This document shows positions 46,761-57,017 of a DNA stretch of 64,000 nucleotides, piece after piece. The DNA comes from an uncultured Ectothiorhodospiraceae bacterium. GTDB lineage: Bacteria > Pseudomonadota > Gammaproteobacteria > UBA9214. Below the pieces are notes generated by a model, which was not told the origin of the DNA, ran no database searches, and was given only the letters and a program-made list of their open reading frames with translations. The position numbers and the translations under genes were made by a program. How positions within the stretch are numbered: the stretch's first letter is position 1; each line of letters starts with the position of its first letter. Location: positions 43,327 to 107,326 of the forward strand of contig CAMYMI010000012.1 in the NCBI GenBank assembly GCA_947259415.1, given 5' to 3'.

Positions 46761-47690
46761 TCAGTCGCCAGTCGCCGGAAGCCGGAAGCCGTCTCGCAGG
46801 ATGGCCTTGATGTTCACAAGGTCATCGCTGGTTCCCTGCACGCGTCGATCGAGGGTCTCGGCAATCCCGTTAAGGCGCATGCCCACTTCCGCATACTCAC
46901 CCTGGATGGCCTTCATCTGCTCTGCGGCCTCGCGCAGGCCGCTGATCAGACCGGCCACCTCATGCAGCATGCTGGCGCTGTCTTTGGAAAACCTTGGCAG
47001 CAGGTGCATCGTGGTTACCTCCTCGACACCACCGAGCAGATGCGCCTGTGCATCACCGAGTTTTATATAGAAATAGCCATAGAACAGGTAGCACAGGATG
47101 GCGGTAATGGTGGTCGACAGGGCCGTGGACATGCCATGGATGACCAGTCCCATGTTGGCGGTATCCTGTGCTGTATCCAGGAGGTTGGAGGCCCCCACCA
47201 GCGCGATCGACAATGAGACGATCGTCCCGAACACACCGGTAAGGATCAGGATATTGCTGACATAGCGGGCAAAGCTGATGCGTGCACCCTCATACGCCAG
47301 CAGGGTCGAGGCCAGCGCGCTGTGATTGATTCTGGCATGTTTGCTACTCAGTTCCTGTAGCGTGTTGTAGCGCCGTGCGATGATGGACTTGCGACCGACG
47401 CCCTTGAGCAGTTTCTTTGGATCGCCGTCCAGATGGCGGACAAAGCGCGCCAGTGCGGTTTCTTCACGCATGTAATGCAGCAGGGCCATAACCACCTTGG
47501 CCAGACCCAGCAGGAAGACCAGCAAGATTGCGCTGTTGATCATCAAACCGAATGGGGTCTGCTGGCGCTCGAGGTAGACATTGTTGATGAACTCGACATT
47601 GACCAGCAGCAGGGCCAGGACCACTACTGCGAGGATGAGCAGCCGGAACAACATGCGCCGGCTGAAGTTGGATTGGGTATCTATCATCAT
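46761..47690 (-). CDS. MotA/TolQ/ExbB-like proton channel subunit
   Basis: 309 residues. Four membrane segments (about 13-33, 50-72, 143-165, 186-208), MotA-like in number. The core ISFARYVSNILILTGVFGTI and MSTALSTTITAILCYLFYGY match the MotA/ExbB family TM3-TM4 with its pore Thr. A helical tail follows (about 215-309). Start MM at 47690; the second ATG is equally possible. It forms an operon with the MotB-like gene. No flagellar, Tol or Ton gene lies nearby. Confidence 0.85.
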   Translation of the reverse strand: MMIDTQSNFSRRMLFRLLILAVVVLALLLVNVEFINNVYLERQQTPFGLMINSAILLVFLLGLAKVVMALLHYMREETALARFVRHLDGDPKKLLKGVGRKSIIARRYNTLQELSSKHARINHSALASTLLAYEGARISFARYVSNILILTGVFGTIVSLSIALVGASNLLDTAQDTANMGLVIHGMSTALSTTITAILCYLFYGYFYIKLGDAQAHLLGGVEEVTTMHLLPRFSKDSASMLHEVAGLISGLREAAEQMKAIQGEYAEVGMRLNGIAETLDRRVQGTSDDLVNIKAILRDGFRLPATGD

Positions 47691-47737
47691 TACTGTCCTG
47701 TTAACCCCTCTCCTTTATGCCCGTTTTTTTGGGTGCA

Positions 47738-47786
47738 CCGGTACTCCATTCAGTACCCCCTTGAGGGGTACTGAATGGAGTACCGG
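47738..47786. repeat. Perfect 22-bp inverted repeat between thiC and the MotA-like gene
   Basis: Left arm 47738-47759 and right arm 47765-47786 are exact reverse complements around the 5-base loop CTTGA. They sit inside a GGAGAAGG-type repeat (CCCCTCTCCTTTATGCCC upstream, GGAAGGAGAAGGG downstream). It could end thiC transcription. The stem is far longer than a normal terminator and lacks an adjacent T-run on the minus strand, so a mobile or processed hairpin is as likely. Confidence 0.75.
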
Positions 47787-47891
47787 AAGGAGAAGGGACT
47801 CTTTGTTTACTTCGGAAAGTGACTCGTTATGTTCTGCGTCCCCTAAAGCGCCTGCTTTTCGTCCATCCCTTGGGCTGCGGACCACCGGGGA

Positions 47892-49905
<2,014 letters not shown>

Positions 49906-50080
49906 TAGCGAAAGGTACCGCTCATTGCAAGGAAAAATATAAATACCTGAATCCATAAGTTATTGTTTAATATAGTTAATAGGGTCCGAGGAGGGTCAGC
50001 GCATGGCTTGCCCGCGGCGCCCAAACACCGTACCCTTAGCGGCCTCAAAAACAAACATCAAACGGATACTCATTAAGCCA

Positions 50081-50734
50081 ATGGATTACGAACAGGCCCG
50101 CTATAACATGATTGAACAACAGGTGCGTCCCTGGGACGTGCTTGACCAGCGCGTGCTCGATGTCATGACCACGCTGCCGAGGGAGGTATTCGTCCCGGAG
50201 AAGTACCGCTCGCTGGCGTTTGCCGATATCAGCATCCCGCTCGGCCACGACCAGGTGATGATGGCACCCAAGCTGGAGGGCCGCGTATTGCAGTCCCTGG
50301 CTATCCAGCCGGAGGATACGGTACTCGAGATCGGCACCGGCAGCGGCTACCTGACGGCGTGCCTGGCCAAACTGGGCAAGCACGTGACCAGTTGGGAGAT
50401 CTTCCCGGAATTGAGCGAGATGGCACAGGCCACACTGGCGAAACAGGGCATCGACAATGTCACCCTGGAGATCGGTGACGCCACCAGCGGCATTGCAGAT
50501 GATGCGCGCTTTGACGTCATCGCCGTCACCGGTTCGGTACCGGTGTTGCAACAGCAGTTCCACGCTAATCTGAAGGCAGGTGGCCGCCTGTTCGTGATCA
50601 CCGGCAAGCCGCCAATCATGGAGGCGGTGCTCATCACACGTCTCGATGCGGACAACTGGGCACAGGAAAGCCTGTTCGAGACCTCGCTCCCTCCACTGGT
50701 GAATGCCACCGAACCCCGGCGCTTCGCACTCTAG
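50081..50734 (+). CDS. Protein-L-isoaspartate O-methyltransferase family protein
   Basis: 217 residues from the ATG at 50081; an upstream start at 50003 gives an unrelated leader. Blocks MIEQQVRPWDVLDQRVLDVM, FVPEKYRSLAFADISIPLGH and LEIGTGSGYLTACLAKLGKH (SAM motif I). This is the PCMT-like variant found beside rhodanese and tolC in gammaproteobacteria; repair of isoaspartyl residues is not certain for this branch. Starts an operon with the next two genes. Confidence 0.9.
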   Translation: MDYEQARYNMIEQQVRPWDVLDQRVLDVMTTLPREVFVPEKYRSLAFADISIPLGHDQVMMAPKLEGRVLQSLAIQPEDTVLEIGTGSGYLTACLAKLGKHVTSWEIFPELSEMAQATLAKQGIDNVTLEIGDATSGIADDARFDVIAVTGSVPVLQQQFHANLKAGGRLFVITGKPPIMEAVLITRLDADNWAQESLFETSLPPLVNATEPRRFAL

Positions 50735-50754
50735 AGCCACGGGCACCCGTAACG

Positions 50755-51075
50755 ATGCGTGAACTGACGCCGGCAGAATGCCAGGACTATCTCGGGCAGG
50801 TTGGGGGAGACGCGTTACTGCTCGATGTCCGGGAACCCTGGGAATACAACATCGCGTCCCTGGACAACTCCCGGCTGGTGCCGATGCAGGAGATTCCGGC
50901 CGCGGCAGAAGACCTCGACCGCGAGCAGGAGATCATCGTTATCTGCCATCACGGCATCCGCAGCCGCAAGGTGGCCTGGTTTCTGGAAAGCCGGGGCTTC
51001 TCCAGCGTCATCAACCTGCGCGGCGGCCTGGATGCCTGGGCCCGCGAGCTCGATCCCCAGCTGGCAACCTACTGA
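50755..51075 (+). CDS. Single-domain rhodanese
   Basis: 106 residues. LLLDVREPWEYNIASLDNSR and the active loop CHHGIRSRK with the persulfide-forming Cys. GlpE/PspE-like in size and probably cytoplasmic. It lies between the isoaspartyl methyltransferase-like gene (20 bp) and tolC (5 bp), the classical order. Sulfur transfer is expected; its acceptor is not known. Confidence 0.93.
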   Translation: MRELTPAECQDYLGQVGGDALLLDVREPWEYNIASLDNSRLVPMQEIPAAAEDLDREQEIIVICHHGIRSRKVAWFLESRGFSSVINLRGGLDAWARELDPQLATY

Positions 51076-51080
51076 CGCTA

Positions 51081-52412
51081 ATGAGAATCCATAAGCACCT
51101 GACCGCCTGCCTGATCCTGCTGACCTGCCTGGGCGGCCTGCTGTCACTACCGGCGCGGGCGGCAGAGGACCTGCTGTCGGTCTACCGCCTGGCCCAGCAG
51201 GCCGACCCCCAATTCAAGGCGGCGGCCGCGGCCCACCAGGCTGCGCTGGAGGTCGTCCCACAAAGCCGCGCCGTGCTGCTGCCCAGCATCGGCCTGGGCG
51301 GCGACGTCTCCCGGGATCGCTTCGACCCGCGCAACGACGAGCCGACCAGCTACGCCACCAACCAGAACTACAGCGTGCAGCTGCGCCAAGCCGTGTACCA
51401 GCGCGCCCGCCTGGTCCAGCGCGAACAGGCCGACAACCAGGCGCTGCGGGCCGATGCCGAGTTCAGTGCTGCCGAACAGGAACTGATGACCCGGGTCGCC
51501 ACCCGCTATTTCCTGGTGCTGGGCGCACTCGATAACCTCGATTTCGTCACTGCCGACAAGGAGGCCGTTGGCCGCACCCTGGACCAGGCCAAGCAGCGCT
51601 TCGAGGTGGGGCTTACGGCCATCACCGATGTGCACGAGGCCCAGGCCCGCTATGACATCGCCGTCAGCGATCTGATCAACGCCGAGAAGTTGCTGGACGA
51701 TGCGCGCGAGGCGCTGCGCGAGGTCACCGGTGAAACCCACCAGAAGATCGAGATCCTGCAGGCTGAAATCCCGCTGGTCGGACCGGAGCCGGACGACCAG
51801 GCGCGATGGGTGGAGACCGCGCTGGAGCAGAACCCTGCGCTACTGGCGGCCATTGCCGCCACCGAGGCGGCACGCAACGAGGTCGAGGTGCAACGCTCGG
51901 GCCACTACCCGTCACTCGACCTGACCGCCGACTTCAGCTACAGGGACATCAAGTTCGGTGGCGAAGTCGACCAGGAACGCAACGACAGCGCGGTTGGCCT
52001 GGAACTGAACCTGCCGCTCTACCAGGGCGGACTGGTCTCCTCGAAGACGCGCCAGTCACGCCACCGTTTTTTCCAGGCGCAGGAGGAGCAGGAACGCCAG
52101 CGCCGCGCCACGGAACGCCAGACGCGCGACACCTACCGCGGGGTCACCACCGGTATCAGCCGGGTCAAGGCCCTGGCCCAGGCCGTGGTTTCCAGCGAGA
52201 CCGCACTGGAGGCCGCCGAGACCGGCCTGGAGGTCGGCACCCGCACCACAGTGGATGTCCTGGATGCCCAGCGCGAACTGCTGCGCGCCCGGCGCGATCA
52301 TGCGCGTGCACGCTATGACTACCTGCTGGACACCCTGCGCCTCAAGCAGGCCGCGGGTATTCTCAACGAGACAGACCTCGGGGCGATCAACGCGCTGCTG
52401 GAAGAGACCTGA
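51081..52412 (+). CDS. tolC: Outer-membrane efflux/secretion channel TolC
   Basis: 443 residues from the ATG at 51081. Signal peptide with cleavage near PARAA/EDLL, then LLSVYRLAQQADPQFKAAAA, LTAITDVHEAQARYDIAVSD and GTRTTVDVLDAQRELLRARR, the TolC repeat motifs. Trimeric channel-tunnel used by RND pumps and type I secretion. No pump genes lie next to it. Third gene after pcm-like and rhodanese. Confidence 0.94.
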   Translation: MRIHKHLTACLILLTCLGGLLSLPARAAEDLLSVYRLAQQADPQFKAAAAAHQAALEVVPQSRAVLLPSIGLGGDVSRDRFDPRNDEPTSYATNQNYSVQLRQAVYQRARLVQREQADNQALRADAEFSAAEQELMTRVATRYFLVLGALDNLDFVTADKEAVGRTLDQAKQRFEVGLTAITDVHEAQARYDIAVSDLINAEKLLDDAREALREVTGETHQKIEILQAEIPLVGPEPDDQARWVETALEQNPALLAAIAATEAARNEVEVQRSGHYPSLDLTADFSYRDIKFGGEVDQERNDSAVGLELNLPLYQGGLVSSKTRQSRHRFFQAQEEQERQRRATERQTRDTYRGVTTGISRVKALAQAVVSSETALEAAETGLEVGTRTTVDVLDAQRELLRARRDHARARYDYLLDTLRLKQAAGILNETDLGAINALLEET

Positions 52413-52431
52413 GCGGTCAGCTTGCAGGGTG

Positions 52432-52510
52432 TGTGGGTCGGGTTAAGCGTGCAGCGCTGCAACCCGACAAAAACAACGTCGGATTACGCCAGCGCTAATC
52501 CGACCTACGA
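52432..52510. repeat. Paired-hairpin intergenic repeat, second good copy
   Basis: GTCGGGTTAAGCGTGCAGCG ... AACCCGAC, then GTCGGATTA ... TAATCCGACC, just after tolC. The same element as at 33029-33106. Two further fragments follow before the next gene: 'GGTGCGCACGGCGCACC' (about 52529-52545) and 'GCTGTTCCGTGGCCA' (52565-52579). Confidence 0.75.
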
Positions 52511-52632
52511 ATTTATTGACTATGCAAGGTGCGCACGGCGCACCCTACGGAAACAAATTTTCCATGCTGTTCCGTGGCCATTCTTATCACATATAAACTC
52601 GCTCCCGTACTGAAGCACTGGAACATCATCTT

Positions 52633-53163
52633 ATGAGCGAAAACGAACTACCCGGGAACCTGCCCGGTTTTGATCAACCCCTGGCGCTGCTGCGCGCCTG
52701 CCACACCCGCATCCTTGATCATTGCGACCTGCTGGAAACGATTGTCGCCCGGCTTCGGGATGGCACGGTAGACGACGCGGCACGTGACGCGGCCCGCAAG
52801 GTCGTTAGCTACTTCTCAACCAGTGCGCGACTGCACCATCAGGACGAGGAAAAGGACCTGTTCCCTTTGTTGATCCGCCAGTCGCTGAAACTGGCCGAGC
52901 TGATCTATGGGCTGAAGCAGGCACATACCGAACTCGACACCCTCTGGGCGACGCTGGAACCCGAACTGAAGCGCTTTCCTAATCTGACCGACACCGATGT
53001 CTTCATCGATCAGGCCGGTCGCTTCTGCGAGTTGAATCGGGAACACATCAAGCGTGAAAATATGGAGTTTCTGCCGCTGGCGGACAGCAGCCTGAGCAGC
53101 CAGCAGCTCAAGGACATCGGTATCGCCATGGCCAGACGGCGTGGCGTGCGCTACCCGGGCTGA
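52633..53163 (+). CDS. Hemerythrin domain protein
   Basis: 176 residues, four-helix bundle of HHE type. Ligand-bearing blocks: ALLRACHTRILDHCDLLETI, RLHHQDEEKDLFPLLIRQSL, LKQAHTELDTLW and NREHIKRENMEFLPLADSSL. A di-iron O2/NO-binding or sensing role is typical. Monocistronic by position, with repeats on both sides. Confidence 0.9.
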   Translation: MSENELPGNLPGFDQPLALLRACHTRILDHCDLLETIVARLRDGTVDDAARDAARKVVSYFSTSARLHHQDEEKDLFPLLIRQSLKLAELIYGLKQAHTELDTLWATLEPELKRFPNLTDTDVFIDQAGRFCELNREHIKRENMEFLPLADSSLSSQQLKDIGIAMARRRGVRYPG

Positions 53164-53224
53164 CCCTACTGTACAAGGTGTACCGCGCAAACACCCGGTA
53201 TTAGCAGGAACATATGTACTCGGG

Positions 53225-53497
53225 ATCACTGCTGTCCCACATAATTCCTTCTCCCCTTTCTTCAAGGGGAGAAGGTGAGGATGAGGGGTGAGAAACGAAG
53301 TTTCTTAACTGTGTGATTTATCAACCCTCACCCTACCCCTTTTATGCCCTTTAGGGTACTCCCACACATGGGAGAAGGATATTTATTTAAACAAAGGCAA
53401 TATTATTTCATGTCGCCGAATAGCCCTAGTAAAGTTTAAAACCCTAACTACCGGCATTTCATTGTGCCATTGATGAAATATGTGGGACAGCAGTGAT
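53225..53497. mobile_element. MITE-like non-autonomous element with perfect TIRs and a TSD
   Basis: 273 bp between the hemerythrin gene and waaA. Terminal inverted repeats ATCACTGCTGTCCCACATA (53225-53243) and its exact complement (53479-53497); direct 5-bp flanks TCGGG at 53220-53224 and 53498-53502. Inside lie CCTTCTCCCC...GGGGAGAAGG arms and an AT-rich core. No transposase is encoded; it must be mobilised in trans. Confidence 0.8.
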
Positions 53498-53532
53498 TCG
53501 GGATATTAATCGCGGCTTACCTTACAAACTAC

Positions 53533-54792
53533 TTAGAGATACTTCTCGATGATTGCGAGCACCGTGTCCAGCGCACCTCGGTTCTGCTCCACGGCCTGCC
53601 GGCCGTTCTCGCCAATGCGGTGACGTTCATTGGCATCCAGCAACCAGTGGTTCACGGTCTCGCCCAGTTCCGCGTTATTGTCTACCTTGCGGCAAGCCTC
53701 GGCCGCGACCAGCAGGTCACAGATCTCGGTGAAGTTGAAGACATTCGGCCCCGTCACCACCGGAATGCCCAGCGCCGCCGGCTCCAGCAGGTTATGCCCA
53801 CCGGTGTGCACCAGGCTGCCACCCACGAAGGCGACATCGGCGGCGGCATAGAACAGGGGAAGCTCCCCCATGGAATCGCCAACGAAGACGGCCGTGTTGT
53901 CGCTGCATGGGGTCCGCTGGCTGCGCAGCACCGTAGGATACCCGCGGTTGCGGCACAACTCGGCGACCGCCCCGAAACGCTCGGGGTGACGCGGCACCAG
54001 GACCAGCAGGCAGTCGCGGACCTTCTTGCGGACCTGGCGGAACACGTCCAGGACCAGTTCGTCCTCACCCTCATGGGTGCTGGCGGCAATCCACACCGGG
54101 CGGCTGGTACCCCAATCGCGTCGCAGCACTTCGGCCTTCTCGATCAAACTGTGCGGGATGCGCTGCTCGAACTTCAGATTCCCCGCGACGGTGATTTTCC
54201 CCGGATCGGCACCAATCAACTCAAAGCGTTGCGCATCAAGTTTACCCTGGGCAACGATCTCGGTGACCGCCTCCAGCGTCTTCCCCACCAGCCCCGGGAA
54301 GCGTCGGTAGCCAGCGGTCGATTTCTGCGACAGACGCGCGTTGATCATCAGCAAGGGGATTTCCCGTTTACGGCAGAAATAAAACAGGTTCGGCCAGAGT
54401 TCGGTTTCCATCACGATAGCCAGCTCCGGCTGCACCCGGTCAAGGAAGCGAACTACCGCCCCGGACAAGTCATAGGGGGCATAGACATGCGCGACATCGG
54501 CGTCGAATAGCGCGGTGACTCGGGCCGAACCGGTTGACGTGACGGTGGTGACCAGAACCGAGTATTCCGGGTAGCGTTCGAGCAGTGCCTGGATGACAGG
54601 TTCAGCCGCCTGCACCTCGCCTACGGATACGGCATGCACCCAGATAACCCGCTCACCGACGGTGGGCTCGATAGCGCCAAAACGCTCCGGCCAACGGCGC
54701 CAATAGACCGGGGCGCGCAGTCCGCGCCAGGCCAGGCGCAGCAGCGCCACGGGCGCCAGCAGGTACAGCAAGAGGGTATAGAGTGTTCTCAA
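53533..54792 (-). CDS. waaA: 3-deoxy-D-manno-octulosonic acid transferase
   Basis: 419 residues, GT-B fold. N-terminal anchor, WVHAVSVGEVQAAEPVIQAL (with the catalytic acid region), ELWPNLFYFCRKREIPLLMI, VWIAASTHEGEDELVLDVFR, and GGSLVHTGGHNLLEPAALGI. It adds Kdo to lipid IVA. Divergent from the LpxL-like acyltransferase 185 bp away, a functional match since late acylation follows Kdo transfer. Confidence 0.95.
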   Translation of the reverse strand: MRTLYTLLLYLLAPVALLRLAWRGLRAPVYWRRWPERFGAIEPTVGERVIWVHAVSVGEVQAAEPVIQALLERYPEYSVLVTTVTSTGSARVTALFDADVAHVYAPYDLSGAVVRFLDRVQPELAIVMETELWPNLFYFCRKREIPLLMINARLSQKSTAGYRRFPGLVGKTLEAVTEIVAQGKLDAQRFELIGADPGKITVAGNLKFEQRIPHSLIEKAEVLRRDWGTSRPVWIAASTHEGEDELVLDVFRQVRKKVRDCLLVLVPRHPERFGAVAELCRNRGYPTVLRSQRTPCSDNTAVFVGDSMGELPLFYAAADVAFVGGSLVHTGGHNLLEPAALGIPVVTGPNVFNFTEICDLLVAAEACRKVDNNAELGETVNHWLLDANERHRIGENGRQAVEQNRGALDTVLAIIEKYL

Positions 54793-54977
54793 GTGAATAT
54801 ATCAGCCACGGCTGACCTTCACGGCGAAAAATTAGCAGGCATCATGGCGGCATCGGCGGGTGTTCGTATTATTACGCACTAGCATAGCACAACGGGACTC
54901 CCAGGCCGGCACGCAAGCGTGTCATCAAAGCCGGCAAGCGGCTACAATGCGTGCTGTTACTGAACACTTGGCCCCCC

Positions 54978-55913
54978 ATGAGCACTGCCGCCAACGCCGC
55001 CAACCTGGAAAAATACGCGCCCCGCTATTGGCCGACCTGGGTAGGATTCGGGCTGATGTGGAGTCTGACTCGACTGCCCTATTCCTGGCAAATTGGTATT
55101 GGCCATGTTATCGGGAGTCTCCTGTACCGATTGGCAAAGCGCCGGAGGCATATTGCACGGGTCAATCTTGCACTGTGCTTTCCCGAGCTGACCGAATCAC
55201 AACTCGAATTGCTACTGAAACAGAATTTTTCCTCCATGGGGATTGGCATCATGGAGATCGCCATGAGCTGGTGGATGCCGAGGAATCGACTAAAGAAGCT
55301 TGTCAAAATAGATGGACTGGAAAACCTGTATCAGGCACTGGACAATAAAAAAGGCGTTATCCTGCTGAGCGGGCACTTCACAACACTGGAGATTGGTGGA
55401 CACCTGCTTTCCCTGTATACCCCGTTCCATACCATGTACCGCGAACACAAGAATCCCGTTATTGAATCGATTATGCATGACGCCCGTGTCCGCAGCTGCG
55501 GCAATGTCATAGACAGAAGAGACTTGCGCGCCATGCTGAGGGCACTGAAGCAAAACAACCCGATATGGTATGCACCCGACCAGGATCATGGGATCAGACA
55601 TGGCATTTTTGTGCCGTTTTTCGGAATACCTGCTGCCACCACAACGGCGACCGCACGTATCGCAGCAAAAAGCGGTGCCGCTGTGGTGCCATTCTTCCAG
55701 GTGCGGCTTCCCCGGGGACGTGGCTACCATTTAACCCTGTCCCCTGCTCTGGAAAACTTCCCCAGCGGGGACATGGAGGCGGATACCCGGCGCGTCAATG
55801 AGCTTTTCGAACAACGCATCAAGGAAAACCCGTCCCAGTACATCTGGGCACACCGGCGCTTCAAGACACGACCTGCCGGCGAGGTTTCATTGTATGACTC
55901 AAAGAACAAGTAG
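54978..55913 (+). CDS. Lipid A biosynthesis (LpxL/LpxM-like) lauroyl acyltransferase
   Basis: 311 residues from the ATG at 54978. Single membrane anchor (about 20-40). The HX4E catalytic motif is in LLSGHFTTLEIGGHLLSLY. Other blocks: RRRHIARVNLALCFPELTES, PIWYAPDQDHGIRHGIFVPF, RVNELFEQRIKENPSQYIWA with HRRFKTRP. It transfers a secondary acyl chain to Kdo2-lipid A. LpxL versus LpxM cannot be separated by eye. Confidence 0.92.
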   Translation: MSTAANAANLEKYAPRYWPTWVGFGLMWSLTRLPYSWQIGIGHVIGSLLYRLAKRRRHIARVNLALCFPELTESQLELLLKQNFSSMGIGIMEIAMSWWMPRNRLKKLVKIDGLENLYQALDNKKGVILLSGHFTTLEIGGHLLSLYTPFHTMYREHKNPVIESIMHDARVRSCGNVIDRRDLRAMLRALKQNNPIWYAPDQDHGIRHGIFVPFFGIPAATTTATARIAAKSGAAVVPFFQVRLPRGRGYHLTLSPALENFPSGDMEADTRRVNELFEQRIKENPSQYIWAHRRFKTRPAGEVSLYDSKNK

Positions 55914-56004
55914 AATGATGGATCGAGCTATTCAAATAGATGGGTTACACACTGCTGTTCCATAAAATACCGAACATGTTGTTAGCTAACTCCTTTATGA
56001 TAGG

Positions 56005-56144
56005 TCACTGCTGCCCCATAAACTCCCTCTCCCTGCGGGAGAGGGTTGGGGTGAGGGGATCAATAAGTGATAACTGCATGAATTCAAGCCCCCTCATCCT
56101 GTCCTTCTCCCGGCGGGAGAGGGAGTTTTAAGGGACAACTGTGA
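56005..56144. mobile_element. Second, diverged MITE-like element
   Basis: 140 bp. The left end TCACTGCTGCCCCATAAA plus CTCCCTCTCCC matches the reverse complement of the right end (TCACAGTTGTCCCTTAAAA plus CTCCCTCTCCC) with a few mismatches. Internal GGGAGAGGGTTGGGGTGAGG and CCCCCTCATCC arms match the 53-kb element's arms. A further isolated end (CACTGCTGTTCCATAAAA) lies at 55950-55967. No clear target duplication. Confidence 0.6.
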
Positions 56145-56207
56145 TGGCAACATGAAATAAAATTGCCTTTGCTTCAATAAACATTCCAAACAGAGGGCAT
56201 TATCTGT

Positions 56208-57011
56208 ATGCACGAAAGCTGCCTCGACAAGGTCAGGATATTTATTGATGACTATCTGGGAGAATTCAAGGATAAGGACCTGAGTGTGCTTGACGTTGGA
56301 AGTATGACAGCGATTGACAGTCAGAAGTCACATCGCCCATTGATCGCCGACACACACTGGAAATATACAGGCCTTGATATTGAACCGGGTCCAAATGTTG
56401 ACGTGGTGCCCGGCGACCCGTACGACTGGATGGAAATACCTGATAATAATTTTGATGTAGTACTTTGCAGCCAGGTATTCGAGCATATCGAGTTTATCTG
56501 GATTTCCATACTCGAAATTTCAAGGGTGCTCAAACCCAATGGCCTCGCCTGCATTATTGCGCCATCAGCGGGAACCGTGCACAGGCATCCCTATGACTGC
56601 TGGCGTTATTATCCCGACGGATTACAGGCACTAGCCAAGTACGCTGACCTGCGGGTTCTTGAGTCAGACATACAGAAAAATCCTGTATATAAAAAAGGTA
56701 ATATCTGGAAAGATGCCTCGATCATTGTACAAAAACCTGCATTAGATGATAGAAGCCATTCGGAACGACATGTAAAAAACATTCTTGCCAAAATGACGTT
56801 AAAGAAGAATATTACGCGGGGCGATATAGAATCCATTGATTTTTCACGCCAACCGGGTGGAGAAAGCATTATTCGGCAAATGGAAGGGCTGGGGGCGATC
56901 TCCAGGCTTGAAAAAGAACTGTTAATCAGCCAGGGGGCGATGCGCGTCAAGTCGAGGATCATCATAGGACACCTGCGTGAAATCCTGCGTTGCATGAGGA
57001 AACCCCTGTAA
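56208..57011 (+). CDS. Class I SAM-dependent methyltransferase in an LPS-type cluster
   Basis: 267 residues. SAM motifs: LSVLDVGSMTA (motif I variant), YTGLDIEPGPNVDVVPGDPY, FDVVLCSQVFEHIEFIWISI and ISRVLKPNGLACIIAPSAGT. A C-terminal helical part from about 185 is unlike common methyltransferases. Methylates an unknown substrate, possibly a sugar. Six bases precede the next gene, so the two are coupled. Somewhat AT-richer than the housekeeping genes. Confidence 0.82.
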   Translation: MHESCLDKVRIFIDDYLGEFKDKDLSVLDVGSMTAIDSQKSHRPLIADTHWKYTGLDIEPGPNVDVVPGDPYDWMEIPDNNFDVVLCSQVFEHIEFIWISILEISRVLKPNGLACIIAPSAGTVHRHPYDCWRYYPDGLQALAKYADLRVLESDIQKNPVYKKGNIWKDASIIVQKPALDDRSHSERHVKNILAKMTLKKNITRGDIESIDFSRQPGGESIIRQMEGLGAISRLEKELLISQGAMRVKSRIIIGHLREILRCMRKPL

Positions 57012-57017
57012 ATCACA

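Noticed and set aside
45818..47690. Complete Zorya defence system
   Set aside because: Only a MotA/MotB-like pair is present; the MotB-like protein lacks the OmpA domain and no helicase or other Zorya effector gene is adjacent.
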